A DNA stretch of 64,000 bases from an uncultured Bacilli bacterium (GTDB lineage Bacteria > Bacillota_I > Bacilli_A > RF39 > UBA660), in NCBI GenBank assembly GCA_947632085.1, contig CANRNY010000011.1, positions 1-64,000 of the forward strand, given 5' to 3'. The notes below the pieces were generated by a model that was given only the letters and a program-made list of their open reading frames with translations, did not search any database and was not told the origin of the DNA. A program made the translations under genes and the position numbers. Positions 44,123 through 53,186 of this stretch are shown here, one piece after another (position 1 is the first letter of the stretch; every line of letters starts with the position of its first letter).

Positions 44123-45033
44123 CAACAATAAATAATATACAAAAGAATCATACTAATTCCTTCTTTACGATTTATTTTTAAATCCGCAAAATAAAAGTAT
44201 ATAAACAATGTTCCTAAAATAAGAATTCCAATATCTATTAACGAAGAAACATTTATTAATATAGGATTTAAAAAACTACTTATTCCTAAAATAAACAATA
44301 TATTAAATATATTACTTCCTATTACATTCCCTACTGCTATATCATTTTCACCCTTTAATAAAGCCACCAAAGATGTACATAGTTCTGGTAATGAAGTTCC
44401 TATAGCTACAATAGTTAAACCAATTACTCTTTCACTTATTCCTAAACTTCTTGCAATTTCACAAGCCGAATTAACAGTCATTTGTCCACCAAAAATTACT
44501 AAAGCTAAACCACCTAATGTTAAAACTAAATCCATTATTGAAAATTTTCTTGTTTCAACTATCTTATCTTCTTTACTAACTGATTTAATTAAACTAAATA
44601 AGTATATAATAAGACCTAATAATAAAATAATTCCACTAATACGTCCAATTACTAACATACCTCTTGTAAAATAATTAACTATTACTAATATAAATAATAA
44701 AATAGCACTTAATAAAGAAATCATATAATCTTTAACTATTACTTTCTTTTCCGTAACTACATCTTTAAACAAAGCAGTAAACCCTAATACTATTAATAAA
44801 TTAAAGATATTAGAACCAATTATATTCGATACTGATAAATCTGCTGAATTCTTCAAAATAGCTGTAATACTAACCGCTGCTTCTGGAGCTGAAGTCCCAA
44901 AAGCTACTAAAGTTAAACCTATAATTACATTCGGTATTCTAAATACTTTAGCTATATTACTACTACCTTCTACAAAAAAATCTGCTCCCTTAATAAGTAA
45001 GATAAATCCTATTATTAATAATAAATAAATCAT
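44104..45033 (-). CDS. CaCA-family cation/calcium (probable manganese) exchanger
   Basis: A 309-aa protein with ten membrane helices in two halves. Both alpha repeats are visible: GLTLVAFGTSAPEAAVSI with NIIGSNIFNLLIVLG, and GLTIVAIGTSLPELCTSL with NVIGSNIFNILFILG. These are the ion-binding repeats of YrbG/CaxA-type Na+(H+)/Ca2+ exchangers. Start at 45033 is chosen since GGAGGAATTT precedes it. A yybP-ykoY manganese riboswitch lies upstream, so the exporter probably removes Mn2+ (or Ca2+) when cell Mn2+ is high; that functional step is inference. Confidence 0.92.
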   Translation of the reverse strand: MIYLLLIIGFILLIKGADFFVEGSSNIAKVFRIPNVIIGLTLVAFGTSAPEAAVSITAILKNSADLSVSNIIGSNIFNLLIVLGFTALFKDVVTEKKVIVKDYMISLLSAILLFILVIVNYFTRGMLVIGRISGIILLLGLIIYLFSLIKSVSKEDKIVETRKFSIMDLVLTLGGLALVIFGGQMTVNSACEIARSLGISERVIGLTIVAIGTSLPELCTSLVALLKGENDIAVGNVIGSNIFNILFILGISSFLNPILINVSSLIDIGILILGTLFIYFYFADLKINRKEGISMILLYIIYCCYLFMR

Positions 45034-45046
45034 AAATTCCTCCATT

Positions 45047-45077
45047 AAAAAAACTTTTATACTATATGTATAAAAGT
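45047..45077 (-). terminator. riboswitch-controlled intrinsic terminator of the exchanger gene
   Basis: ACTTTTATAC-loop-GTATAAAAGT (10-bp stem, 45053-45077) followed by seven U in the RNA. One arm shares the GACUUUU strand used by the riboswitch P1. Confidence 0.85.
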
Positions 45078-45158
45078 CTTGCTATTTAAATTATATGCGG
45101 ATTAAAAATCGTGATGACGCATATCATACCATTTATGGTTAGCTACTCCCTTTTAAGT
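45072..45158 (-). promoter_or_regulatory. yybP-ykoY manganese riboswitch
   Basis: On the minus strand the conserved AAAAGGGAGTAGCT, a small hairpin (ACCA-TAAA-TGGT), ATATGCGTCATCACG with the returning CGCATAT, and GCAAGACTTTT match the yybP-ykoY aptamer. P1 (AAAAG with CTTTT) competes with the terminator, so Mn2+ binding should switch the exporter gene on. Confidence 0.85.
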
Positions 45159-45212
45159 ACTTATTGAGTATAACATAACTTAATATTATTTGCAAATTTT
45201 ACTTATTATTCT

Positions 45213-45249
45213 AAAAAAAAGATAGTTATTCACTATCCTTTTCATGTAT
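45213..45249. repeat. 37-bp direct repeat, copy A (also terminator of the adhesin gene)
   Basis: Identical over 37 bases to 48852-48888. Contains GATAGT-TATTC-ACTATC and an A8 run that reads as a terminator on the minus strand. Copy B includes the last codons of rbfA, so copy A looks like a duplicate of the rbfA 3' end. Confidence 0.9.
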
Positions 45250-45257
45250 AAATAATA

Positions 45258-48200
45258 TTAATACTCTAATCTCTTTTTATTAAAATATATTAATGATAAA
45301 AGAGAAATAAAACTAACAACTACTACTCCTATAGACATAAATGTACTAGTATTAGGATTTACAACAATATCTTGCTTATCTTCTACAATTTTATTTCTAG
45401 AATTTACATATGTAACTTTCGAAACACCAGTAGAAGGAACCATTCCAATATTTCCTGTTGCTTTTGTTACATAACCATCTTGGTTTTCTTCTTTTTCATT
45501 AATTGTATAAATAATACCTGATGGTAATTCTGTTGCTTTTTTACTTTCACCATCTTTTAAAGTAAATGTTGCTACACCATTAATAAAATCCATATCACCA
45601 TATTTACCATTTACTGTCTTATCATCTAATGATACTTCAAATGCGAAATTTCTATCTTTTTCTCCATCATTACCAGTAACCATTTTATTAACAGATATTT
45701 CTCCTTTAAATCCTTCCTTCCAATTCATTGCTGTCCAAGTAGTAGTTGAACCAGGCTCACCACTTAAATTATCATCAGGATTACCAACTATCGTATTTCC
45801 ATCCTCGTTATTATTCCATTGTGGAACTTTCCAACCAGCTTGCATTTGTTCTGAAGTATATAATTCTTCAATTACATAATGATAACCAGCTGGTATTCCA
45901 TAAAATAATATTTCCTGTTTTGGACTCAAGGTAAATGTTATTTTACCATTTACACTTGTAATAGTACTTGACTCAGATTCACTCTCTTCTGTACTATTTT
46001 CTACATTTCCAAAGCCACTACCTAATTTATAATTTACTGTTCCGACATATGGATTTCCTTTTGTATCTGTTAAAGTTAAGGTAAAGTAGAATAACTCATT
46101 TGCATCATATACAAGACCTTCTGTAACATCTTTCTTAACTGTTAATGATACCAATCCTGTATTTCGAGCTAACTGCTCATTAGATACCTGAAATTGTTTT
46201 TGTGTTTGTGTAGTAGAATCATAATAAAGATCTTTCTTACCTACATCAAACCATTCTACTTTCCAATTATCATTAGGTAAGTTCTCTTCAACATAATAAA
46301 TTACATCATTACAATAATAAGTCCAACAATAATTTCTTTTATATCCAGTTCCAACTTCTTTTCTATTCCAATCATCACGATAATAATAATTTGCTAAATC
46401 ACTACAACCTGAAATATTATAATCAGTTCCTAAACATCTATCACTTGGTGTAAAGATAATTACTTCATCTTTAGCTAATTTAAAGTTTATAAGATGTCCT
46501 TGTTTTCCATAATATTCAGAATTAGAATTTTGTACTTTACCAACTTGAGCTTGTGCTAATAATATTGAACCTTTTTTACTTTTAGGATTTAATTCATCAG
46601 GACTATCTGTACCATTAACAACTCTACCATAAACTGTATTGCCTTTAGTATTAATAATTTCATAATCTACATAAGGAACAAATTTATTATCTAAACCTAA
46701 ATCTAAATAAATATTAAAATCAAATAGCATTCCTTCTTCAGTTTCAGTACCTTCTGAAACTTCCTTAGATATTATTATTGGATCACTACCAGTAACACGC
46801 CCATTAGTGCCAATCGCAGCACCTCCACCTGCAGCTGAAGTTTCATTATACATAATAAACACTGTTGCATCTGATAAAGCTAATTGTTTATCTCCACTAG
46901 ATGGATCAGCATTTAATTCTGTATTAATATTTGCAATTTTTTCTGTTGTTTCTGCAGTATTATTATCTTCAAGACTTTCTTCATTAATATTATTTTCATT
47001 AATATTATTATAGAAAACTGAATCAGGTGCTTGACCTTCCCAATTAAAGTTTCCACCGCCAATCATTGAATCAGATAAAACTAATTTAGCACCTTCTCTA
47101 GTAGCTACAGAAACATCTGCTTCTTTTTTACTAGAAATCTCATTATCAAATATTGCAAAATTTGCAAGTGATAAATTAATATCAGATGTTGGGCAACCAG
47201 CTATTGCTACACCATATTTATCAACTGCAACAGGTTTAATTGCTTCTTCACCAGTATCATTAACTTTATTATCAGAAATAACAGTTTTTCCTAAAATTAA
47301 ATTTCCATCTTCTTCAACCATAATACCGCCAGCACCAAAGTTAGATTTATATGTTGTTGGTGTTGCATCACACTTATTATGAGTTATATATCCAGCATCA
47401 ATTTGAATTGTACCTTCATCCCAAACAAACATTCCGCCACCTTGATGATGAGATAGATTATATTCGACCTTACCACTTTTCATATTAAACTGTGTTTCTT
47501 TACCACTTACATAAACTCCGCCACCATAATCTGCTTCACTATAAGATACTGTACTATCATCAAAATTAACTACTGCACCACCAAAAGCTACAATTGAACC
47601 ACCCCATGACATATATTTTTCTTTATTATTTATTGCCGTATTATTTGAGAATTTCGTTTTACTAATATTAACAGCACCACCATTAGATGCAATTGCACCT
47701 CCAGCTATTGTTTCTGCAGTACCTTCAGCTTTATTATTTTCAAAATCACAATTAGTTATATTAACTGTACCATTATTTAAATTATAAATTGCGCCTCCAT
47801 TTATATTAGTATTTAACGTAGTTTCATTTTGTAAAGCCCTATTATTGCTAATATTAGCGTTTGAAATATTTAATGTTCCACCTTCGTTAACTATTGCACC
47901 ACCATATAAAGATGCAGTATTATCAATAATACTTCCACCAGTTATTTCAATAGTTCCATTATAATTATAAATTGCGCCACCTTCGCCGCCCATAATAGCA
48001 TTATTATTTTTTAAAGTTCCACCTTCCATATAAAAACTGGAACCTTTATCAAGATAAATTGCTGCTCCATATGATCTAAAATCATAACGAGTAATTATGT
48101 TATCAGCAATTTCACCACCATACATTTTCAAAGTAGAATCGCCAACTAAACTAACTCCACTTCCATAATAAGATGAACCATTATGATAATAATAATAATT

Positions 48201-48734
48201 ATTTCTAATAATTGCATTTTCTCCTATAAATGCTTTACCAGAGTTTAATCCTAATATACAACCATTAGCTTGTATATTTTTATTTTTACCACCATCAAGA
48301 ATAATATTTTCTAAAACAAGTGATCCTTTATTTACCACTATCATATTTCCTAAATATGAATCACCACGTACTATGGTATATTGATTATCACCCTCAGAAA
48401 CTAATTTCGTTGGAACGGTAACTTGAAGTTCTTCTGTTACATCAATATTTGAAGATAAGTAAATTGTACCTCCCGTTATTAAAGCTTCCTTTAATTCTTC
48501 CAACGAATCTATTCCATATATACCATCTTCAGAAGTAATACCTGCTTCCTTTGTAATTGCTTCACTTTTTTCAGCTTTTGTTATTTCTGCTAAATGTTTT
48601 TCATTATAATTAGCAAAGTGTGTTTTTGCTAATTCAAACATTGAAAAAGAAAAAAGTGAAATCAAACAAATAACAAACATAGGTATTAATAGTTTGCTAA
48701 TTTTATTTCTTTTTAAAATTCTCTTATTTTTCAT
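45258..48734 (-). CDS. sortase-anchored beta-helix adhesin (1158 aa)
   Basis: A large cell-wall protein. It has a signal peptide or anchor at residues 1-37 (ISKLLIPMFVICLISLFSFSMFE). Residues about 130-520 form a right-handed beta-helix of repeated GGAIYN/NISNN turns, like polymorphic outer-membrane and pectate-lyase-type adhesins. Residues about 870-1010 and 1030-1115 resemble Cna-B/Spy0128-type isopeptide domains (VNKMVTGNDGEKDRNFAFEV). The C-terminal sorting signal is NPNTS (about 1127), then a membrane helix and KKRLEY. NPxT[NS] signals are read by class B sortases, and one is encoded at 60054. The promoter carries a poly-G tract and direct repeats flank the gene. Confidence 0.9.
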   Translation of the reverse strand: MKNKRILKRNKISKLLIPMFVICLISLFSFSMFELAKTHFANYNEKHLAEITKAEKSEAITKEAGITSEDGIYGIDSLEELKEALITGGTIYLSSNIDVTEELQVTVPTKLVSEGDNQYTIVRGDSYLGNMIVVNKGSLVLENIILDGGKNKNIQANGCILGLNSGKAFIGENAIIRNNYYYYHNGSSYYGSGVSLVGDSTLKMYGGEIADNIITRYDFRSYGAAIYLDKGSSFYMEGGTLKNNNAIMGGEGGAIYNYNGTIEITGGSIIDNTASLYGGAIVNEGGTLNISNANISNNRALQNETTLNTNINGGAIYNLNNGTVNITNCDFENNKAEGTAETIAGGAIASNGGAVNISKTKFSNNTAINNKEKYMSWGGSIVAFGGAVVNFDDSTVSYSEADYGGGVYVSGKETQFNMKSGKVEYNLSHHQGGGMFVWDEGTIQIDAGYITHNKCDATPTTYKSNFGAGGIMVEEDGNLILGKTVISDNKVNDTGEEAIKPVAVDKYGVAIAGCPTSDINLSLANFAIFDNEISSKKEADVSVATREGAKLVLSDSMIGGGNFNWEGQAPDSVFYNNINENNINEESLEDNNTAETTEKIANINTELNADPSSGDKQLALSDATVFIMYNETSAAGGGAAIGTNGRVTGSDPIIISKEVSEGTETEEGMLFDFNIYLDLGLDNKFVPYVDYEIINTKGNTVYGRVVNGTDSPDELNPKSKKGSILLAQAQVGKVQNSNSEYYGKQGHLINFKLAKDEVIIFTPSDRCLGTDYNISGCSDLANYYYRDDWNRKEVGTGYKRNYCWTYYCNDVIYYVEENLPNDNWKVEWFDVGKKDLYYDSTTQTQKQFQVSNEQLARNTGLVSLTVKKDVTEGLVYDANELFYFTLTLTDTKGNPYVGTVNYKLGSGFGNVENSTEESESESSTITSVNGKITFTLSPKQEILFYGIPAGYHYVIEELYTSEQMQAGWKVPQWNNNEDGNTIVGNPDDNLSGEPGSTTTWTAMNWKEGFKGEISVNKMVTGNDGEKDRNFAFEVSLDDKTVNGKYGDMDFINGVATFTLKDGESKKATELPSGIIYTINEKEENQDGYVTKATGNIGMVPSTGVSKVTYVNSRNKIVEDKQDIVVNPNTSTFMSIGVVVVSFISLLSLIYFNKKRLEY

Positions 48735-48763
48735 TAAACTACCTCTATTCTATTACTATTAAT

Positions 48764-48794
48764 AGTATACCCCCCCCCGGTCAATATTTGTCAA
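48764..48794 (-). promoter_or_regulatory. adhesin promoter with a nine-G homopolymer in its spacer
   Basis: On the minus strand TTGACA (48789-48794) and TATACT (48764-48769) flank a 19-base spacer that contains nine consecutive G (48770-48778). Length change in the tract would alter spacing and so transcription: a typical phase-variable promoter. Confidence 0.8.
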
Positions 48795-48851
48795 CCTGTT
48801 AATAAACTTTTTTCGTTATATCAATGATTATTCTTATTAATTTATTCACAC

Positions 48852-48888
48852 AAAAAAAAGATAGTTATTCACTATCCTTTTCATGTAT
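48852..48888. repeat. 37-bp direct repeat, copy B (rbfA 3' end and terminator)
   Basis: Identical to 45213-45249. It covers the last eight or so codons of rbfA and its terminator (GATAGT-TATTC-ACTATC then an A8 run on the plus strand). Confidence 0.9.
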
Positions 48889-49218
48889 TTTATCAATTAA
48901 TCTTTCGATTTTATCGCCATAATCAACTGAATTATCATAAACAAATCTTAATTCTGGTGTATGTCTTATTTCTATTCTATTAGCTATCTTTGTTCTTAAA
49001 TATCCAGCTGTATCATCATTTAATTCTTTTTCAAGTTTTTTATGATCTATTTCTAACATTGAAGTAAAATATACTTTAGCTAAACCTAAATCATTAGATA
49101 CAACAACACCTGTAATATTTATCCTTTTAAGAATTGAATCATGAGCTTCTAAAGCACATATATTACTTAGTTCTTGCGCTATTTGTGAACCAATTCTCTT
49201 TAACTTAATTTGATTCAT
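48865..49218 (-). CDS. rbfA: ribosome-binding factor A
   Basis: A 117-aa small KH-type protein that binds the 30S subunit during maturation of 16S rRNA. The LKRIGSQIAQELSNI start, ITGVVVSNDLGLAKVYFTSM core and RKxRIEIRHTPELRFVYDNS-type segment are typical. Its start overlaps the infB stop (ATGA). The last codons and terminator form one copy of a 37-bp direct repeat. Length is normal for the family, so the repeat has not damaged the gene. Confidence 0.95.
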   Translation of the reverse strand: MNQIKLKRIGSQIAQELSNICALEAHDSILKRINITGVVVSNDLGLAKVYFTSMLEIDHKKLEKELNDDTAGYLRTKIANRIEIRHTPELRFVYDNSVDYGDKIERLIDKIHEKDSE

Positions 49219-51329
49219 CTTTTAACCTCAACAACTTCATATATTTCTAAAACATCACCAATTTTAATATCCGAATAATTATCTAAAGTAATACCACATT
49301 CATAACCTTTTTTAACTTCTTTAACTTGATCTTTTTCTCTTTGTAAAGAAGCAATTTTTGTATCAATAATAACTATTCCATCACGAATAAGTCTAACATT
49401 AGCTCCACTTTTTACTACTCCATCAGTAACATAAGAACCAGCTATATTACCAACTTTAGAGAACTTAAATATTTTTCTAATTTCAACTTCACCAATAACT
49501 TTTTCTTCAAATTCAGGATCAAGCATACCATTCATAGCTGCTTCCATTTCCTCAACTAATTTATAAATTATTGTATAAAGTCTAATATCTACGCCATATT
49601 CTTTAGCCATTTCTTTAGTACTATTAGATGGACTTACACAGAATCCTAAAATAATTGCATTAGAAGCTTGGGCTAAAACTACATCACTCTCTGTAATTGT
49701 TCCAATACCACTTCTTATAACTTTTACTTTAACACCATCAACATCAATTTTTTCTAAAGCATTACGTACTGCTTCTTCAGAACCTCTAACATCAGTTTTT
49801 AAAACAACATTGATTTCTTTAGTATTAGAATCAATTGAAGCAAATAAATTATCAAGTGATAATGTTTGTTTTTGGAATTTTTGTTCACGTAACTGAATAC
49901 TACGTTTTTCCGCAACACTCTTTGCTTGACTCTCTGTTTCAAAAGCCATAAATTTATCTCCAGCTGATGGATTAGCTGATAAACCAGTAATTTCAACAGG
50001 CATTGAAGGTCCTGCTTCAACTATTGAATTACCTAAATCATCTTTCATTGTTCTTACTTTACCATAAGTAGTTCCAACAACAATAGGATCCCCAATACGT
50101 AAAGTACCATTTTGAATTAATAATGATGCTACCCCACCAATATTTTTATCCATTTTAGATTCAATAACTGTACCTAAAGCATAACGATTTGGATTAGCTT
50201 TTAGTTCTTGCATTTCAGCTATTGCTAAAATAGTTTCTAGAAGTAAATCTATACCTTGACCAGATTTTGCTGATATATCAACAAATGGTATATTTCCACC
50301 CCATTCTTCAGGTGTAATATTATGTTCAGCCATTTCTGTTCTAATACGATCTGGTTTAGCATCTGGTTTATCTATTTTATTAACCGCTACCACAATAGGT
50401 ACATTAGCTGCTAAAGCATGATCAATAGCTTCTTCTGTTTGTGGCATAACTCCATCATCAGCTGCTACTATAATAATAACGATATCTGTAATACTAGCTC
50501 CACGTGCTCTCATTTCTGTAAATGCTTCATGTCCTGGAGTATCAATAAATGTAACTTTATGACCATCATGTTCTATTTGATAAGCCCCAATAGCTTGAGT
50601 AATTCCTCCATATTCAGAATCAACAATTTTACTTTTTCTAATTGTATCAAGTAAAGTTGTTTTACCATGGTCAACATGTCCCATAATTGTTACAACAGGA
50701 GGTCTAGTTACTAAATCTTCTTCACGATCATTAGCTTCAAACTCTTCAAAATTAGTAACATCTTGTGTTTCTTCTTTCTTTAAAGTTTTATTATAATCTA
50801 AAGCTAATACACTAGCTGTTTCATAATCAATTGGATTATTTAAACTAAGCATTAAACCTAATCCCATAATCTTCTTAATTAAATCAGTTCCATTAACTTC
50901 TAAAGCCGTTGCTAAATCACTAACAGACATATTTTCTTTATACAAAACTACATTATCTTCATTAGCATTACTCATCAACTTCTCTTTATGTTTATACATT
51001 TCTTTTCTTTTTAACATATAATCATCTTGTGAACTTTGAAGTTGACTTTTCTTTTTTAACTTTTGTTTCTTATTAGTTGTCCCAAAGTTTCTATCTAAAT
51101 TATTTGATTCAACTAAATCCTCTACAACTTCATCAATTGCGTCTTCTTCCTCATAATCAGTTTCACTATCAGTACTAATAAGATTAATTGTATTATCAAG
51201 AATTATAATGTCATCTTCTGATAATTCATCATCACCACTCTTAACATTAATTCCTAACTCACTACATTTCTTAAGTATTTCTGCTACTGAATGATTAGTA
51301 TCAATTGCATATTCTTTAACACTCATCAT
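49215..51329 (-). CDS. infB: translation initiation factor IF-2
   Basis: A 704-aa GTPase that brings initiator tRNA to the ribosome. The N-terminal IF2_N helix ([19 protein letters not shown]), an acidic/basic linker, the G1 [13 protein letters not shown]3 DTPGHEAF and G4 NKIDKPDA motifs and C-terminal domains ([19 protein letters not shown]) are all present. The gene ends in TGA, overlapping rbfA, showing that TGA is a stop in this organism. The order rimP-nusA-ylxR-infB-rbfA is the normal Firmicutes cluster (rplGB gene absent). Confidence 0.97.
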   Translation of the reverse strand: MMSVKEYAIDTNHSVAEILKKCSELGINVKSGDDELSEDDIIILDNTINLISTDSETDYEEEDAIDEVVEDLVESNNLDRNFGTTNKKQKLKKKSQLQSSQDDYMLKRKEMYKHKEKLMSNANEDNVVLYKENMSVSDLATALEVNGTDLIKKIMGLGLMLSLNNPIDYETASVLALDYNKTLKKEETQDVTNFEEFEANDREEDLVTRPPVVTIMGHVDHGKTTLLDTIRKSKIVDSEYGGITQAIGAYQIEHDGHKVTFIDTPGHEAFTEMRARGASITDIVIIIVAADDGVMPQTEEAIDHALAANVPIVVAVNKIDKPDAKPDRIRTEMAEHNITPEEWGGNIPFVDISAKSGQGIDLLLETILAIAEMQELKANPNRYALGTVIESKMDKNIGGVASLLIQNGTLRIGDPIVVGTTYGKVRTMKDDLGNSIVEAGPSMPVEITGLSANPSAGDKFMAFETESQAKSVAEKRSIQLREQKFQKQTLSLDNLFASIDSNTKEINVVLKTDVRGSEEAVRNALEKIDVDGVKVKVIRSGIGTITESDVVLAQASNAIILGFCVSPSNSTKEMAKEYGVDIRLYTIIYKLVEEMEAAMNGMLDPEFEEKVIGEVEIRKIFKFSKVGNIAGSYVTDGVVKSGANVRLIRDGIVIIDTKIASLQREKDQVKEVKKGYECGITLDNYSDIKIGDVLEIYEVVEVKR

Positions 51330-51351
51330 CTTAACTCACCTCTATCTTTCT

Positions 51352-51609
51352 TTATTCTTTTACAATATTTAACATTTCCTCATATACTTCTTCAGGAATA
51401 GCCACTTCTAAGATACGTTCTAACGCTTTCGTATCACGAGCTTTTTTTATTACTTCTTTATCTTTCTTTAAATAAGCTCCTCGACCATTAGCTTTTCCTG
51501 TTATATCAACAGATACATTGCCATCTTTATCACGAACTACTCTAAGTAAATCTTTTTTTAGTGTCTTTTCTTTTGTAATAACACATGTTCTTTCTGGCAT
51601 TTTTTTCAT
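51352..51609 (-). CDS. ylxR: YlxR/RnpM RNA-binding protein
   Basis: An 85-aa DUF448 protein. It has the RTCVITKE segment (usually R-x-C-x-x-[CT]) and the GRGAYLKKDKEVIKKA motif, both hallmarks of YlxR. Bacillus YlxR (RnpM) binds RNase P RNA and modulates it. It lies between nusA and infB with short gaps (17 and 22 bases), its usual place. Confidence 0.93.
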   Translation of the reverse strand: MKKMPERTCVITKEKTLKKDLLRVVRDKDGNVSVDITGKANGRGAYLKKDKEVIKKARDTKALERILEVAIPEEVYEEMLNIVKE

Positions 51610-51626
51610 GAGATCAACCTCAATTC

Positions 51627-52778
51627 TTAATTATTTCCTTCTTCATTAACTTGATTTAATGTTTTAACTTCAATTTTATATTTAGTTAATTTAGAAGCTA
51701 ATTTTATATTTGTTCCTTTTTTACCAATTGCTAAAGATAAATTTTCATCATTAACAATTGCTAAAGCTTCTTTCTTCATTGAATCAGTAATAGTAACAAT
51801 TGCATCTTTAGCAGGACTTAATGCATTCTTAATATATTCTGCTGGATCTGCATTATATAAAACTATATCTACTTTTTCACCATTTAATTCTTTTAATATT
51901 GAAGCAATTCTTGAACCTCTTTCGCCAATACATGCTCCTATTGCATCTATTCTTTCATCAGTTGATTCAACAGCAACTTTACTTCTTACTCCAGCTTCTC
52001 TAGCTACAGCATGTAAAATTATTGTTCCATCAGCTAATTCAGGTATTTCAGATTCAAATAATCTCTTAACAAAACCATAATGTTTTCTTGAAAGTAAAAT
52101 TAATGGTCCTTTCGTATTAGATTCAACTTTAGTAACGTAAACTTTAATACTAGAACCCATCTTTACTTCTTCACCAGGTATCATTTCTGATTTAGGTAAA
52201 ATGCCTCTTGTACGTCCAAGTTCTACATAATAGTTACGTACATCTTCCATTGCTAAAGTACCTACTAACATTTCATCTTGTTTATCAGCAAATTCAGCAA
52301 TAATTGATTCTTTTTCAGCTTCTCTTATTTTTTGCATTATAACTTGTTTAGCTGTTCCAGCTGCTACACGACCAAAATCTTTAGGTGTAACTTCTTTTTC
52401 AATTGTTTCTCCAACTTTTATATCAGGTACTATTTCACGCGCATCTTCAAGTAGAATTTGTGCATCAATATTTATTTCTGGTGGAACATCTACTTCATTA
52501 CCTTCTTCATCAATTATTGTATCTCCTTCATCAATTTCAGGAACTACAACATAATAAGACATAACTTTAATTTCCCCAGTAGTTCTATTAATATCTACTC
52601 TAACATTTGTTTTAGAACCAAAATTCTTTTTATAAGCCGTTGCTAAAGCAAGTTCCATAGCTTCAAATACTACGTCTTCAGAAATACCTTTTTCTTCAAC
52701 TATTCCTTTAACAGCTTTAATGAATGCTTCTGGATCCATATGTCCAGTATCTTCAACAACATCTTTTTTTCTTGCCAT
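51627..52778 (-). CDS. nusA: transcription termination/antitermination factor NusA
   Basis: A 383-aa protein with the N-terminal RNAP-binding domain (DPEAFIKAVKGIVEEKG...), an S1 domain (DEMLVGTLAMEDVRNYYVELG), and two KH domains (IGACIGERGSRIASILKELNGEK; SLAIGKKGTNIKLASKLTKYKI). Length matches Gram-positive NusA without the C-terminal acidic repeats of proteobacteria. The ATG at 52778 follows AAGGAAGTGTTTAAA; it is one base after the rimP stop, so the two are coupled. Confidence 0.97.
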   Translation of the reverse strand: MARKKDVVEDTGHMDPEAFIKAVKGIVEEKGISEDVVFEAMELALATAYKKNFGSKTNVRVDINRTTGEIKVMSYYVVVPEIDEGDTIIDEEGNEVDVPPEINIDAQILLEDAREIVPDIKVGETIEKEVTPKDFGRVAAGTAKQVIMQKIREAEKESIIAEFADKQDEMLVGTLAMEDVRNYYVELGRTRGILPKSEMIPGEEVKMGSSIKVYVTKVESNTKGPLILLSRKHYGFVKRLFESEIPELADGTIILHAVAREAGVRSKVAVESTDERIDAIGACIGERGSRIASILKELNGEKVDIVLYNADPAEYIKNALSPAKDAIVTITDSMKKEALAIVNDENLSLAIGKKGTNIKLASKLTKYKIEVKTLNQVNEEGNN

Positions 52779-52779
52779 T

Positions 52780-53037
52780 TTAAACACTTCCTTTTTCTTT
52801 ACTTACAATATCTAAGATATATGAATCATCAATCAAATCTAGTTTATCTACAATTGGATTAATAATATTTGTTGCTTCAACAATAGTATCTAAATCTATA
52901 CCATTTACTTTATCTAGTTCAATACGTAAGAAATTATAATTTCCTTCCGTTTCATAAACTATACTATCAACTATTATATCCATCTCTTTCATTGGTTCTG
53001 TAATCGCTTTTCTTATTTCTTCTAATATTTTATTCAT
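52780..53037 (-). CDS. rimP: truncated RimP-like ribosome maturation factor
   Basis: An 85-aa protein matching only the N-terminal domain of RimP (usual length about 150): IRKAITEPMKEMDIIVDSIVY, FLRIELDKVNGIDLDTIVEATNII and DSYILDIV. The normal YxLEVSSPGxDRPL motif breaks off as YILDIVSKEKGSV and the C-terminal SH3-like domain is missing. Position just ahead of nusA confirms the identity. No remnant of the lost domain was seen before nusA. Whether the short form still aids 30S assembly is unknown. Confidence 0.85.
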   Translation of the reverse strand: MNKILEEIRKAITEPMKEMDIIVDSIVYETEGNYNFLRIELDKVNGIDLDTIVEATNIINPIVDKLDLIDDSYILDIVSKEKGSV

Positions 53038-53063
53038 GATTCACCTCTTTAAACTAATAATAA

Positions 53064-53086
53064 AAGTGGGATATTACGCCCACTTA
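53064..53086 (-). promoter_or_regulatory. leader hairpin of the rimP-nusA operon
   Basis: AAGTGGG-loop-CCCACTT, followed on the minus strand by TTATTATTAG, about 10-15 bases after the start site. It might act as an attenuator or a 5' stabiliser. Confidence 0.45.
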
Positions 53087-53100
53087 AATCTGATACCTAA

Positions 53101-53128
53101 ATTATAACATAAATTTCCAATTATGCAA
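53101..53128 (-). promoter_or_regulatory. promoter of the rimP-nusA-infB operon
   Basis: On the minus strand TTGCAT (53123-53128), 16 bases, TATAAT (53101-53106). Confidence 0.6.
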
Positions 53129-53186
53129 GGTTTTAATTAGAATTATCCCTAATTTCACCCTATAAAACGATACAAAACATCAATTT

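Noticed and set aside
47000-48300. DNA tandem repeats in the beta-helix part of the adhesin
   Set aside because: Repeats are seen at the protein level (GGAIYN turns) but the DNA copies are too diverged to count as tandem repeats.
45213-48888. IS element or transposon around the adhesin
   Set aside because: Flanking repeats are direct, not inverted, and no transposase or recombinase gene is present.
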